A program made the position numbers and the translations under genes. Below are positions 16,324 to 24,457 of a stretch of 64,000 bases of DNA, in pieces (the stretch's first letter is position 1; the number at the start of each line of letters is the position of its first letter). The DNA is taken from contig NZ_CP126107.1 of assembly GCF_030123365.1 (NCBI RefSeq), forward strand, positions 791,501-855,500, read 5' to 3'. This DNA is from Neobacillus sp. SuZ13. GTDB taxonomy: Bacteria > Bacillota > Bacilli > Bacillales > Cytobacillaceae. The notes below the pieces were generated by a model. It was not told the DNA's origin and made no database searches. It saw only the letters and a program-made list of their open reading frames with translations.

Positions 16324-17595
16324 GTGAATAAAAAACAAGTCTTTTTAAGTGAAGTCATCGCTCAAATTAAATCGAAGGAAGCAAAGCAATATGTTACAGA
16401 TGAATTGAATTATCACGTGAAGGAAGCGAAAAACGTCTGGATAAAGAAGGGGCTGAAAGAAACAGAGGCGGAGGAAAAAGCAGTCGAACAAATGGGGAGC
16501 CCAATTCAATTAGGGCAGCAGCTCAATAAACTCCATCGGCCCAAAGTAGATTGGATCCTGATGATTTTATTAGTGACCATTTTCGGGCTTGGATTTTTAC
16601 CAATGTTTTCAATCCCTATAGGAGAATATTTGTTAGTGTCTAAAGTCATTATTACTTTAATCGGGAGTGCATCCGTTTTAGGGATCATGCTGATGGATTA
16701 TCGGAAGTTAAAAAAGCAAGGGTGGTTATTTTATTCCATTGGGGTATTGATTCTTCTAGTGTTAAGACTATTTTCAAACACCACGATTAATGGACTTTCA
16801 CTTCTTAGGGTTGGACCATTAACGATTGAAAGTATCATGTCGCTCCCATTCTTCTTCCTTGCCTGGGCTTCCTTATTTAATCTTGAGAGGTTGAAGGTCT
16901 GGCAGTTTAGTCTATTGTTCCTCCTGCCATTCTTTTTACTACTTACAGTACCTAGTATTTCTACTACCTACATTTACACCATCATGGTCTTTTCGATGCT
17001 TTGGTGGAGCCGGTTTAGTCGGAAAATTGTTCTATCAATCTGGGGATTATCCGTAAGTTTTTTCTTGTTCGTAAGCCTTATTTCATGGAAGTTTTTAGGG
17101 GTATATCAGAAAGATCGATTGTTGGCTTACTTAAACCCGGAAGAATATTCTGATGGACCAGGATTTATGATCTTACATGTAAAAGAATTTCTTTCAAAAG
17201 CAGGCTGGTTTGGTCACTCCATGAACAAAGAATTCATTCCCGAAGCCCACACCAATCTAGTTTTTGTTAGCTTTACCTATTACTACGGCTGGCTTTTAGC
17301 CATTGTGTTAGTGGTAATCCTTGGTCTATTTATCGCCAGAATGATGATCATCACAAGTAGGATAAAAGATCCGTACGGCAAACTTCTGCTAATCGGAGCC
17401 GTTTCTCTTTATACCGTCCAGCTAGCTACAAATATCGGAATGACATTAGGAGTTTTCCCATTAATTTCGATGTCCTTGCCATTTATCAGCTATGGACTAA
17501 TGCCAACACTTCTAAATGCTATTTTAATTGGGATTGTCTTAAGTGTCTATCGCCGAAAGGATTTAACCAGAATAACGGAGCTATTAAAAAAGTAA
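16324..17595 (+). CDS. SEDS (FtsW/RodA/SpoVE) family protein with permease-prefix domain, lacking catalytic Asp
   Basis: A 423-residue membrane protein. Residues about 1-70 form a soluble helical permease-prefix-like domain (YHVKEAKNVWIKKGLKETEAEEKAVEQMGSP), followed by about ten helices. The C-terminal half has SEDS signatures: FIPEAHTN (about residues 304-311), then QLATNIGMTLGVFPLISMSLPFISYG. In FtsW and RodA the corresponding motif is PExHTDFIF, and its Asp is required for glycan polymerisation; here residue 311 is Asn. The protein may therefore be a non-catalytic sensor or anti-sigma partner of the upstream ECF factor. It starts eight bases after the PadR-like gene. The family call is firm, the function open. 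Confidence 0.8.
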   Translation: MNKKQVFLSEVIAQIKSKEAKQYVTDELNYHVKEAKNVWIKKGLKETEAEEKAVEQMGSPIQLGQQLNKLHRPKVDWILMILLVTIFGLGFLPMFSIPIGEYLLVSKVIITLIGSASVLGIMLMDYRKLKKQGWLFYSIGVLILLVLRLFSNTTINGLSLLRVGPLTIESIMSLPFFFLAWASLFNLERLKVWQFSLLFLLPFFLLLTVPSISTTYIYTIMVFSMLWWSRFSRKIVLSIWGLSVSFFLFVSLISWKFLGVYQKDRLLAYLNPEEYSDGPGFMILHVKEFLSKAGWFGHSMNKEFIPEAHTNLVFVSFTYYYGWLLAIVLVVILGLFIARMMIITSRIKDPYGKLLLIGAVSLYTVQLATNIGMTLGVFPLISMSLPFISYGLMPTLLNAILIGIVLSVYRRKDLTRITELLKK

Positions 17596-17602
17596 TAGAA
17601 AT

Positions 17603-17639
17603 AAAAATGAACACTGGACCAGGCTCCGGTGTTCATTTT
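17603..17639. terminator. Bidirectional terminator between SEDS-like gene and yfmQ
   Basis: AAAATGAACAC and GTGTTCATTTT form an 11-pair stem with A-rich and T-rich flanks, serving the two convergent genes. Confidence 0.85.
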
Positions 17640-17654
17640 CATATTAGAGGTAAA

Positions 17655-18101
17655 TTAGTATTGTACTTCCAAAGTGCTTTTTTGAAGAGGTTCAGAAGAC
17701 AGACTATAAGCTATGACCTTCTTCTTGTACTGTTTGACTACATCAATGCGATCGTTGTAACTGAACACAAATAATCTAACATCTTTTTTACCACTTTTCG
17801 TATCAATAACCAATGGAGTATTGCTATTTTCGGGATGTAAAAATAATTCCTCAGTCCCTGGATAGATATAATGCTGCTTTAAATAGGTAGCTTCGTTAAA
17901 GTGCTGAATCACTTGAAGTTTCTCTCCACCTACCAAGCTTTTTCCGTTGATGGTTATAGTGACGTCTGTTTCATTAAGTTTTGAATGAATTTCAAATTTC
18001 CTTATAAGCCATTCCACCGGCCCAGTTGGAAGACAGGTCATTAATATTTTAATCGTACTTACGATAATTATCGAAACCACAGCCCAGGTCATTTTCATCA
18101 T
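17655..18101 (-). CDS. yfmQ: YfmQ family protein
   Basis: A 148-residue protein with one N-terminal transmembrane helix (WAVVSIIIVSTIKILMTCLP) followed by the EWLIRKFEIHSKLNETDVTITINGK block typical of Bacillus YfmQ and a soluble beta-rich C terminus (KKDVRLFVFSYNDRIDVVKQYKKKV). The protein is probably anchored with its bulk outside the cytoplasm. No function is known to me. It is a single gene between the convergent terminator and the MATE gene. Confidence 0.8.
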   Translation of the reverse strand: MMKMTWAVVSIIIVSTIKILMTCLPTGPVEWLIRKFEIHSKLNETDVTITINGKSLVGGEKLQVIQHFNEATYLKQHYIYPGTEELFLHPENSNTPLVIDTKSGKKDVRLFVFSYNDRIDVVKQYKKKVIAYSLSSEPLQKSTLEVQY

Positions 18102-18207
18102 CTCCGTTAAAGATTAATAGGTTAATAATATCCCATCCGGATGAATTGTTAACCGTCCAATTCAACTAAAAATACACCATCCACTTTCTGTCCTTTTAGT
18201 ACAAATA

Positions 18208-18235
18208 GAAAAAGGCTGCCATTTTAGCAGCCTTG
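18208..18235 (-). terminator. Intrinsic terminator of MATE gene
   Basis: AAGGCTGC and GCAGCCTT pair around ATTTTA-type loop bases; the minus strand continues with a T-run. Confidence 0.85.
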
Positions 18236-18257
18236 CTAGTGAGAGTTATTAAGTAAT

Positions 18258-19628
18258 TTAAGTCATATTTGATGATAAGTTTTGTTCGACCACTTTCTTC
18301 TTAACCCATGGTTTAGAAACCCAGCGCTTTAGGGCAAAAAATCCTCGGATACATTCATCTAATCCTTGGGCAAGCCAAATTCCTAATAGTCCTAAACCAA
18401 GTGTAATTCCGAAAAAGTAACTAAGGACGACGGCAATTCCCCACATAGAGATTATTCCGATGACAACAGGGAAGCGGACATCACCGACTGATTTTAAAGA
18501 ACCCATCAGAACGATATTCATGGCTCTGCCTGGTTCAATGAACACAATCGCCCACAATACGGGAAGGGCGATAGCGATTATGTCAGCATCGGTTGTAAAT
18601 ATAGTTAATATTGGCTTGCCAATTAAAGCAACTGCAAGTGAAACGGATGCCGAAACAATCACGGCAATTTTTAAAGTCTTAAGGCCCCTTTTCAGGGCTC
18701 GATCATATTGTTTGGCTCCGATATAACGGGCAATCAACAATTGTGTCCCTTGGCCAATTGCAAATGTAAATAGGAAGCAAACCATGGATATATTTAAAAT
18801 ATACACCCGTGCTGCTAACGCTGCATCCCCTGTAAGTGCCACAAAGCTTGTAATCACCACTTGTGAAAATTGATAAGAGAGATTTTCTCCAGCAGAAGGG
18901 ATCCCAATAGAAAGAAGTCCCTTAACATCCGTTTTATTAATTTTAAACAAATCTTTCATATGAAACTTTAAGGCTAGTTGTCTATAAACAAAGTAAAAAA
19001 GTGCGGCGATGATAAAAATCCGGGCAGCAAACATGGCATAGGCAACCCCGGCAACACCTGTTACAGGAAGGCCGAACCACCCTTTAATGGCAATAAAGGA
19101 ACCGACCATACTAATTACATTCATAATAATCGTAACCACCATGGTTTCTTTTGTGTGTCCGTAGCTGCGCAAAACAGCACTTAATGCTAACGCAATAGCT
19201 TCTAGGAAAAGAGACAGCCCGATGATAGATAGGAAGGTATAAGCAAAATCGTAAACTTCCCCGCTCAGTCCGTAAAATTTTAAAAATACTCCGCCAGAAG
19301 CCACGACAACGATGGTCATCACAACACCAATCCAGAAGTTTACCCCAAAGGCGGACCTTGCAAGGCGTCGTGCCCGGTCTAATCGGTTTGCACCCAAATT
19401 TTGACCGATCAGGATGGTCGCTCCGATGGCAGTGACATTAAAGACTAAAATAAATATATTAATAATCTGATTGGCTACGCCGACTCCTGCCACTGCATTG
19501 TCTGAATATCCACTTAATATTAACGTAGCAACAATTCCCATACCCATATGAAGTGATATTTCGATGAAAAGAGGCCACGTGATGCTAAATAATGATTGGT
19601 CTTGGTACTTATTGTTTTCTACAGTCAA
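18258..19628 (-). CDS. MATE family efflux transporter
   Basis: A 456-residue protein with twelve predicted helices in two related halves, starting SLFSITWPLFIEISLHMGMGIVATLIL and containing the MATE-type segments DNAVAGVGVANQI and GQGTQLLIARYIGAKQYDRA. MATE proteins export cationic drugs or metabolites using a Na+ or H+ gradient. It starts at a TTG with AAGGAG six bases upstream, and has its own terminator. No regulator is adjacent, and the substrate cannot be told from sequence. Confidence 0.88.
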   Translation of the reverse strand: MTVENNKYQDQSLFSITWPLFIEISLHMGMGIVATLILSGYSDNAVAGVGVANQIINIFILVFNVTAIGATILIGQNLGANRLDRARRLARSAFGVNFWIGVVMTIVVVASGGVFLKFYGLSGEVYDFAYTFLSIIGLSLFLEAIALALSAVLRSYGHTKETMVVTIIMNVISMVGSFIAIKGWFGLPVTGVAGVAYAMFAARIFIIAALFYFVYRQLALKFHMKDLFKINKTDVKGLLSIGIPSAGENLSYQFSQVVITSFVALTGDAALAARVYILNISMVCFLFTFAIGQGTQLLIARYIGAKQYDRALKRGLKTLKIAVIVSASVSLAVALIGKPILTIFTTDADIIAIALPVLWAIVFIEPGRAMNIVLMGSLKSVGDVRFPVVIGIISMWGIAVVLSYFFGITLGLGLLGIWLAQGLDECIRGFFALKRWVSKPWVKKKVVEQNLSSNMT

Positions 19629-19730
19629 TTTATTCTCCTTCTTTACTCACGGCATATAAAATCTATTCTAACTATATCTAATCTAATTTAAAATAAAAAA
19701 GATATTCCAAAAATTTGAATGGCCATAAAA

Positions 19731-19755
19731 AAAAACCGTATATAAAACGGTTTTT
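19731..19755 (-). terminator. Intrinsic terminator of the gene at 19780
   Basis: AAAACCGT and ACGGTTTT form an eight-pair stem; on the minus strand a T-run follows. Confidence 0.8.
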
Positions 19756-19779
19756 AGTCAGAAATATCTTGATAAATAT

Positions 19780-20109
19780 TTAATTCTGCTTTTCTTTGAT
19801 CTTTTCACGGATTTCTTCCAGTTCTTTTAATGACAGTTCACCCAGAGATTTTTTAATTTCTTCCTCAATCTGCTTTTTGTTGCTTTCTCGATATCGGTCC
19901 CACCATTCCCGCAGACCTTCTGTTTCGTCTAAAAGGAATTCGACATCAAGCTCTTCTAATTCATCGTCGGACAAATAATTCATTACAGCTCCTAACATGT
20001 AACTAAGTTTCTCAACTTCATCTTCATTTTTGTGGTCATTTTTCGATTCATCATTCTCTTCGGTGTCAGGCACCTCATTATTCATATTCGGTGAAGCTTT
20101 TCGTGGCAT
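19780..20109 (-). CDS. Hypothetical acidic coiled-coil protein
   Basis: A 109-residue, strongly charged soluble protein. The N-terminal 35 residues are rich in Asn/Glu/Asp (NEVPDTEENDESKND) and probably disordered; the middle has acidic helices (YLSDDELEELDVEFLLDETEGLREWWDRY) and the C terminus is a Glu/Lys coiled coil (EEIKKSLGELSLKELEEIREKIKEKQ). No family is recognised. It has a ribosome site (GGAAGGGTAACG) and its own terminator, so it looks like a real single-gene unit rather than a shadow frame. Confidence 0.6.
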   Translation of the reverse strand: MPRKASPNMNNEVPDTEENDESKNDHKNEDEVEKLSYMLGAVMNYLSDDELEELDVEFLLDETEGLREWWDRYRESNKKQIEEEIKKSLGELSLKELEEIREKIKEKQN

Positions 20110-20309
20110 CGTTACCCTTCCTTACTATATTTTACTTTTACGATATAAATCTTAGTATTACCATTAAAAATTGGATTGATTAACTTTGGTGATCTTTTAT
20201 TGGGATTCTCCTACTAATGACGCGGTTTTAATTTGTGAATATTTGTAAAATAAACTTAAGTTTGTAATATAATATTATTAATGAGTTAGTGAAGTAAGGA
20301 GGTATGATA

Positions 20310-20465
20310 ATGATTTGGTTATATATTTTTACACCTGTTGTTATTTTGGGGGCGATAGCTGTTTATTTTGACAAAAAATCTGGAGCTGCTCCTTCTGATG
20401 ATAGTAGATTTGCTGAGAAGTTAGAGGAATATCCACCGGAAAATAACAATATATTTGGACCTTAA
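20310..20465 (+). CDS. Small single-pass membrane protein (51 residues)
   Basis: TAAGGAGGT lies six bases before the ATG at 20310 (an ATG at 20304 is too close). The product begins with one hydrophobic helix (MIWLYIFTPVVILGAIAVYF) followed by an acidic, Pro/Asn-rich tail ending NNNIFGP. It is too short for most gene callers, but the near-perfect ribosome site and membrane-plus-tail design support it. It lies just before the spore gene cwlJ on the same strand. No family recognised. Confidence 0.6.
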   Translation: MIWLYIFTPVVILGAIAVYFDKKSGAAPSDDSRFAEKLEEYPPENNNIFGP

Positions 20466-20515
20466 ACTGGAAGCCCCGGCTGAAAGGAAGCTTTGATGAA
20501 AGTTAAAAAAAGAAT

Positions 20516-20535
20516 CCCCTGGATTTATCCAGGGG
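20516..20535 (-). terminator. Strong hairpin before cwlJ, terminator only on minus strand
   Basis: CCCCTGGAT and ATCCAGGGG form a nine-pair stem. On the plus strand it is followed by GCGAAG, not T; on the minus strand it is followed by ATTCTTTTTTT. No minus-strand gene ends here, so it may be a plus-strand mRNA structure between the small gene and cwlJ. Confidence 0.5.
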
Positions 20536-20604
20536 GCGAAGTCAATCTATAAACAATGACATCAATTTAAGCTATTTTTCATACTATATTTTGGGGGTGG
20601 AAAA

Positions 20605-21045
20605 ATGCCAAGAGCAAATTATCGAAGTTCAGACGTTGACTTAATGGCAAGGATGATGAGAGCAGAAGCCGAGGGTGAAGGAACACAAGGCATGTTATAT
20701 GTTGGAAATGTAATTGTGAATCGTCTTGTAGCAAATTGTTTAGACTTTAAAGGACTAAGGACAGTTCCGCAAGTTATTTATCAAGTGCAAGGTGGAAATT
20801 ATTCTTTTGAAGCAGTTCAAAAAGGGAATGTATTTTATCAGAGATCAAGAACTTCTGAAAGAAGATTAGCAAAACAAAATTTGGATTATTGGAGAGACCA
20901 CCCAGGGAAATATGCCCTTTGGTATTTTAATCCACATGCTCCATGCCCTCCAACATGGTACGGTCAACCTCAATCTGGACAATTTAAAGAACATTGTTTT
21001 TATGAACCAAAACCTGGAACATGTGATAGTGTGTATCAAGGATAA
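20605..21045 (+). CDS. cwlJ: Spore cortex-lytic cell wall hydrolase CwlJ
   Basis: A 146-residue protein of the SleB/CwlJ hydrolase family, almost collinear with B. subtilis CwlJ (142 residues): SSDVDLMARMMRAEAEGEGTQGMLYVGNV with the likely catalytic Glu, NRLVANCLDFKGLRTVPQVIYQ, FYQRSRTSERRLAKQ and the C-terminal HCFYEPKPGTC. CwlJ sits in the spore coat and degrades cortex peptidoglycan during germination, particularly with Ca-dipicolinate. It has no signal peptide, as expected for a mother-cell protein. GGGGGTGG precedes the ATG and CATACTAT about 20 bases earlier resembles a SigE-type -10. Its usual partner gerQ is not next to it. Confidence 0.92.
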   Translation: MPRANYRSSDVDLMARMMRAEAEGEGTQGMLYVGNVIVNRLVANCLDFKGLRTVPQVIYQVQGGNYSFEAVQKGNVFYQRSRTSERRLAKQNLDYWRDHPGKYALWYFNPHAPCPPTWYGQPQSGQFKEHCFYEPKPGTCDSVYQG

Positions 21046-21069
21046 GCAGATTCTTTTCAGTGAACCCAG

Positions 21070-21104
21070 ATTGTCGAGAAAGTTTTTTTCTCGGCAATTT
21101 TTAA
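21070..21104 (+). terminator. Intrinsic terminator after cwlJ
   Basis: ATTGTCGAGAAA pairs with TTTCTCGGCAAT (one G-T pair), followed by TTTTTAATTTT. Confidence 0.88.
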
Positions 21105-21144
21105 TTTTGTCTGAGTATGCCCAATTGATTATTCATTAAAGTTA

Positions 21145-21176
21145 TGTGCATGCACAGATTGGCACTAGGCATGCCT
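21145..21176. promoter_or_regulatory. Two GCATGC-centred palindromes, 21 bp apart
   Basis: TGTGCATGCACA (21145-21156) and AGGCATGCCT (21167-21176) are each perfect palindromes around GCATGC with centres two helical turns apart, upstream of the YjcZ-type gene. They look like paired protein-binding sites; no binder is known. Confidence 0.35.
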
Positions 21177-21216
21177 ATTTATAATATAGACGGGCTCGAA
21201 TTTCCTCTCTAAGTGT

Positions 21217-21245
21217 AATATATAGGGTAATGCTCCCCATATATT
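21217..21245 (+). promoter_or_regulatory. Candidate sporulation-sigma promoter of the YjcZ-type gene
   Basis: AATATA at 21217 and CATATATT at 21238-21245 are spaced about 15 bases apart, similar to SigE-type elements, and the predicted transcript would start about ten bases before the ATG. Confidence 0.35.
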
Positions 21246-21263
21246 CGAAAGGAAGTGTAAAAA

Positions 21264-21464
21264 ATGACTAATGCCATACCGATGACTAATGCTTTACCGA
21301 TTACTGCTGGGGCGAATGTTCTTCCTCAACCTCCATTGTCTTACTCCTATGCAGCACCTTGTTATACAGGTTGTTTTCCTGCAGGTGGGTGCAGTGAATT
21401 TATTCTCATAGTAGTATTGTTTATTTTGTTGATCATTGTTGGTGCAGCTTGTTTCTATTGTTAA
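21264..21464 (+). CDS. YjcZ family sporulation protein
   Basis: A 66-residue small membrane protein. The C terminus EFILIVVLFILLIIVGAACFYC is the hallmark of YjcZ-type peptides, whose last helix reads FALIVVLFILLIIVGAA in Bacillus. The N-terminal part is Pro/Ala/Asn-rich with two Cys (APCYTGCFPAGGC) instead of the usual Gly/Tyr-rich stretch. These peptides are made during sporulation and are thought to sit in the forespore or coat membranes; the exact role is unknown. AAAGGAAGTG precedes the ATG. Confidence 0.82.
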   Translation: MTNAIPMTNALPITAGANVLPQPPLSYSYAAPCYTGCFPAGGCSEFILIVVLFILLIIVGAACFYC

Positions 21465-21563
21465 AGGATGTATCTATTAAATCCTCCGCTATTTATTCCT
21501 CAACAACTGCCTCTAAAGGAAGTTCTTTGTGATAGTGATGCCGTTAACCTAAAATAGAAGGAC

Positions 21564-21588
21564 AAAAGAACGCCAAGTTCGGCGTTCT
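21564..21588 (-). terminator. Terminator of the exported Ser/Thr-rich protein gene
   Basis: AGAACGCC and GGCGTTCT pair over a six-base loop, with TTTTG on the minus strand. A very similar hairpin follows the duplicated copy at 24101-24131. Confidence 0.75.
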
Positions 21589-21589
21589 A

Positions 21590-22219
21590 TTATCTTTTAG
21601 TTTTCCGAAAAAAAGCTCCTACAATCACTACCACGGAAAGTGGGAGGATTAGCCAGAGCCAATTGAATGAGTTACTTTCTTCTTGGTAGTCTGTTTCAGA
21701 TTCATAATTATCGTAAGAAGAAGCGGTTTCTATTTCTTCTGGCACTACTGTTTTAGTTGCAGCTTGATCTTCATCAAAACTTACAGTTTCAGTATATAAA
21801 TCATCTTCAACTAGCTCATCATCTGGTACCTGTACATCCATCTCTTCTAATTCATCAAGCGTATAAACGTTACCTTCTTCATCTGCATAGGTAGGTTCAG
21901 CATCGGCTGTATCGTTTAACATTAACAAAATTGTTCCAAAAACAAGCGTCTTTGATAACACGCCACCAGAAAAATAACGTGTAGATTTTGGATATTTTGT
22001 CGTAAGGGAAGAATAAGATGAAGATTTCGTCGTAGTATTCGTTTTACTGCTGGAGCTCGGTTTAGGCGACGAAGTCCTCGGTGTAGACGTGGATGGTTTA
22101 GAGTAGCCAGTACTTGCCCCTCTAGTTCCGCCCATTCGTGTTTTTGCATCAGCATAGGCATTACTAAGTAATAAGCTCAAAACAAGGATGGATAGTACAC
22201 TTACTGTCGCTTTTTTCAT
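21590..22219 (-). CDS. Exported Ser/Thr-rich protein with C-terminal membrane anchor
   Basis: A 209-residue protein: a signal peptide (MKKATVSVLSILVLSLLLSNAYA), a basic Gly/Ser/Thr/Pro-rich stretch (about 25-80), a hydrophobic segment (TLVFGTILLMLND), an acidic linker (DELEEMDVQVPDDELVEDDLY) and a final helix NWLWLILPLSVVVIVGAFF followed by RKTKR. The layout, with a positive C-terminal stop, resembles a small envelope protein held at both ends. Its last 90 residues are duplicated as a broken copy at 24093-24404. No family recognised. Confidence 0.7.
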   Translation of the reverse strand: MKKATVSVLSILVLSLLLSNAYADAKTRMGGTRGASTGYSKPSTSTPRTSSPKPSSSSKTNTTTKSSSYSSLTTKYPKSTRYFSGGVLSKTLVFGTILLMLNDTADAEPTYADEEGNVYTLDELEEMDVQVPDDELVEDDLYTETVSFDEDQAATKTVVPEEIETASSYDNYESETDYQEESNSFNWLWLILPLSVVVIVGAFFRKTKR

Positions 22220-22435
22220 TTAAATTCCTCCGAAAAACGCCGTCTCAAAATATGGATCGGCTTATTTTAAGTGTTTGAGATAATAAGATAATATTAACAT
22301 ATTTTTCTTAATTGAATGCTGAAATAATATATAATGTAATCAGTGGTAAAACTTCGTGATATGAGTAGGGTCATTTTTTGAAAAGTATTGAGACCTTTAC
22401 AAATTTTAACATGTAATTATCTTTTATGGGGGAAG

Positions 22436-23422
22436 ATGGTGATTCATTTGGTTGGAGGAATTGTAGCTGCGGCTCTTTTGCTAGCAGGAGTGGTTACAGG
22501 TGTAGTGGTTCTAGCGGTAAAGGACAGACCTAAATTAACCAAAGAAAATATTCCAGAGTATATGGGGGTGCTTTCCAATGTCCCGGTGACACCATTACTT
22601 GAAAAATTAGATACCGCTTTAAATTTAGATTATGTTGAACAAATGAAATATCGTTTTCTTCAAGAGCATCCGAAGCGAACGGAAGATGAATTTGAATGGC
22701 GGTTCTTTGAATTAAAGCGTTATTTTTTGCTTGCAAATATGTTAAAGCAAACGCCTATGTTTAGTGAAGAAGTAGATGAAATTTGGCATACAATGTTGAT
22801 GTTCACTCAAAAATATCAAACTTTTTCGGAGCAATTTACAGGGAAAATGCTCCATCACACACCAAACACAAGGCCAATGCCTGCACCACAGGAAAGAGCT
22901 TTTTTTGATTGGGTGTTTTCACAGTTGTTTACCATCACTCAATTTAGCTGGAAGACTTGGGGGGATTTTTTCAAATATCCAATAGATAAAAGGGTATTAG
23001 GCGAATTCAGGGAAGAAAGTCATGAATGGTTGATTAATAGGTACTTCAAAGTTAATGAAGATAATAAAGATACGATTGAATATCTTGTCAGGAACATGAA
23101 ACAGCAAGTAAGTGATGCCGAAAAAATCTATCAAGCAGATGAAAAAGGTCGATTTACGAAGCAGCGGTCCTATGGTGAAATGACTAACCTTTCACTTGTA
23201 ATGGTGTTTTTCTCCTATTTTTATTTTGAAGAATATTATAAGTATGCTAGCTTGTATACATATGCCCAAGCTGTGAAATACACGAGCGGGTGCTCCACAG
23301 CTATTTTTTGCGGGACTGCCTCAGATGGTTCTGGTCACGGGGACGGGGGGCATGGAGGCGGCCATGACGGTGGGACGAGCTGCTCAAGTTGTTCCAGTTG
23401 TAGCAGCGGATGTTCCTCTTAG
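22436..23422 (+). CDS. Glycine-rich-domain-like (GRDP/DUF1399-like) protein with His/Gly/Cys tail
   Basis: About 328 residues from ATG 22436; GTG 22439 is equally possible given GGGGGAAG just upstream. An N-terminal helix (VGGIVAAALLLAGVVTGVVVLA) is followed by a soluble helical domain with EEVDEIWHTMLMFTQKYQTFSEQFTG and LHHTPN, reminiscent of the conserved W-H core of GRDP/DUF1399-type proteins. The tail (from about residue 300) is low complexity: Gly/His repeats then CSSCSSCSSGCSS. The Cys/His tail suggests metal binding or crosslinking, as in spore-surface proteins; that is inference. It lies between the two copies of a duplicated segment. Confidence 0.6.
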   Translation: MVIHLVGGIVAAALLLAGVVTGVVVLAVKDRPKLTKENIPEYMGVLSNVPVTPLLEKLDTALNLDYVEQMKYRFLQEHPKRTEDEFEWRFFELKRYFLLANMLKQTPMFSEEVDEIWHTMLMFTQKYQTFSEQFTGKMLHHTPNTRPMPAPQERAFFDWVFSQLFTITQFSWKTWGDFFKYPIDKRVLGEFREESHEWLINRYFKVNEDNKDTIEYLVRNMKQQVSDAEKIYQADEKGRFTKQRSYGEMTNLSLVMVFFSYFYFEEYYKYASLYTYAQAVKYTSGCSTAIFCGTASDGSGHGDGGHGGGHDGGTSCSSCSSCSSGCSS

Positions 23423-23541
23423 GGTAATCTAATATTCATCTCGTATCAATAGAAAACGTAAAACCCCTAACTTTATAAGGATACTCATATTTCATAAGTT
23501 ATACCTAATTTTCTATATTTTTCAAAAAGGAGAGGAAATTG

Positions 23542-24096
23542 ATGATAGCAACCCAATACAAGATTACATTACCAAGTGATTATGATATGAACATCATTAA
23601 AGTGAGAGTAAGAAATAATGGACATAAAACAGACGGTTTTGATGATCTAAAATTTAAACTATATCTGATAACAGAAAAAGGGATCAATAACAATTTACAA
23701 AATAGCTACTGCCCATTATATCTTTGGAAAGGGAACGATGGGCTAAATAAGTTTTTATTTAATGGATACTATGACAATATCCTAAATTCTTTTGGGTGGC
23801 AGCGAGTAAATGTGGGAATTCCACTTATTGATACAACAACATCTAAAATCAATGAGAATAACTATCTATTTCAACTTACAAGAAAAATACAACCACAAGA
23901 AAGTCTAAACAACTTAAAAGATAAAATTGAAGAGGATATTCCTGCGATTGATAACTCAGAATATCTCGTAATCTATAATCCTGATAAATGGGAGTACGAT
24001 GTATTTTACTTTTTAAGCGATGTAAGCAACTTAGAAGAAATGAGTGGAGTAATGTATACAATTCTACATATATCACATGACAATCTCCCAAACTAG
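23542..24096 (+). CDS. DUF4865 family protein
   Basis: A 184-residue soluble protein that starts MIATQYKITLPSDYDMNIIKVRVRNNG, the typical opening of DUF4865 proteins, and continues with FDDLKFKLYLITEKG and YCPLYLWKGNDGLNKFLF, matching the family. AAGGAGAGG precedes ATG 23542 at good spacing. The family is distantly like monooxygenase-type ferredoxin-fold proteins but has no assigned function. It ends convergently with a broken gene copy and shares its terminator. Confidence 0.8.
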   Translation: MIATQYKITLPSDYDMNIIKVRVRNNGHKTDGFDDLKFKLYLITEKGINNNLQNSYCPLYLWKGNDGLNKFLFNGYYDNILNSFGWQRVNVGIPLIDTTTSKINENNYLFQLTRKIQPQESLNNLKDKIEEDIPAIDNSEYLVIYNPDKWEYDVFYFLSDVSNLEEMSGVMYTILHISHDNLPN

Positions 24097-24404
24097 AAGT
24101 AAAAAAGAACGCTAAATTCGGCGTTCTTTTTTCTTTTAGTTTTCCGAAAATAAGTTCCTACAATCAGTACGACGGCCAAAGAGAGGATAAGCCAGAGCCA
24201 ATTGAATGAGTTACTTTCTTCTTCGTAGTATGTTTCAGTTTCATCGAAAGAAGATGCTGTTTCTATTTCTTCTGGCACTACCGTTTCAGTCTCCGTTGCT
24301 GTTTGATTTTCATCAAAACTAACAGTTTCAGAATATAAATCATCTTCTACTGGCTCACCTTCTGGTATTTGTACGTCCATTTCTTCTAAATCTGCAATTA
24401 TATT
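24093..24404 (-). pseudogene. Broken copy of the exported protein at 21590 (C-terminal part only)
   Basis: The minus-strand frame reads DLEEMDVQ then EDDLYSETVSFDENQ, VVPEEIETASS and EEESNSFNWLWLILSLAVVLIVG, clearly homologous to the last 90 residues of the protein at 21590-22219. The signal peptide, Ser/Thr region and first hydrophobic segment are missing upstream of about 24404. The stop after RKTKR is also gone: the frame runs through the terminator hairpin to 24093. No ribosome site precedes the internal ATG at 24380. This is a truncated duplicate rather than a working gene. Confidence 0.8.
24101..24131. terminator. Terminator shared by DUF4865 gene and the broken copy
   Basis: AAAGAACGC pairs with GCGTTCTTT, with A- and T-runs on both sides; useful in either direction. 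Confidence 0.8.
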
Positions 24405-24457
24405 AAATAACTTTTTTCAGATGTAAGTCGTATATGATATATGAAGGAGGGATAAAC

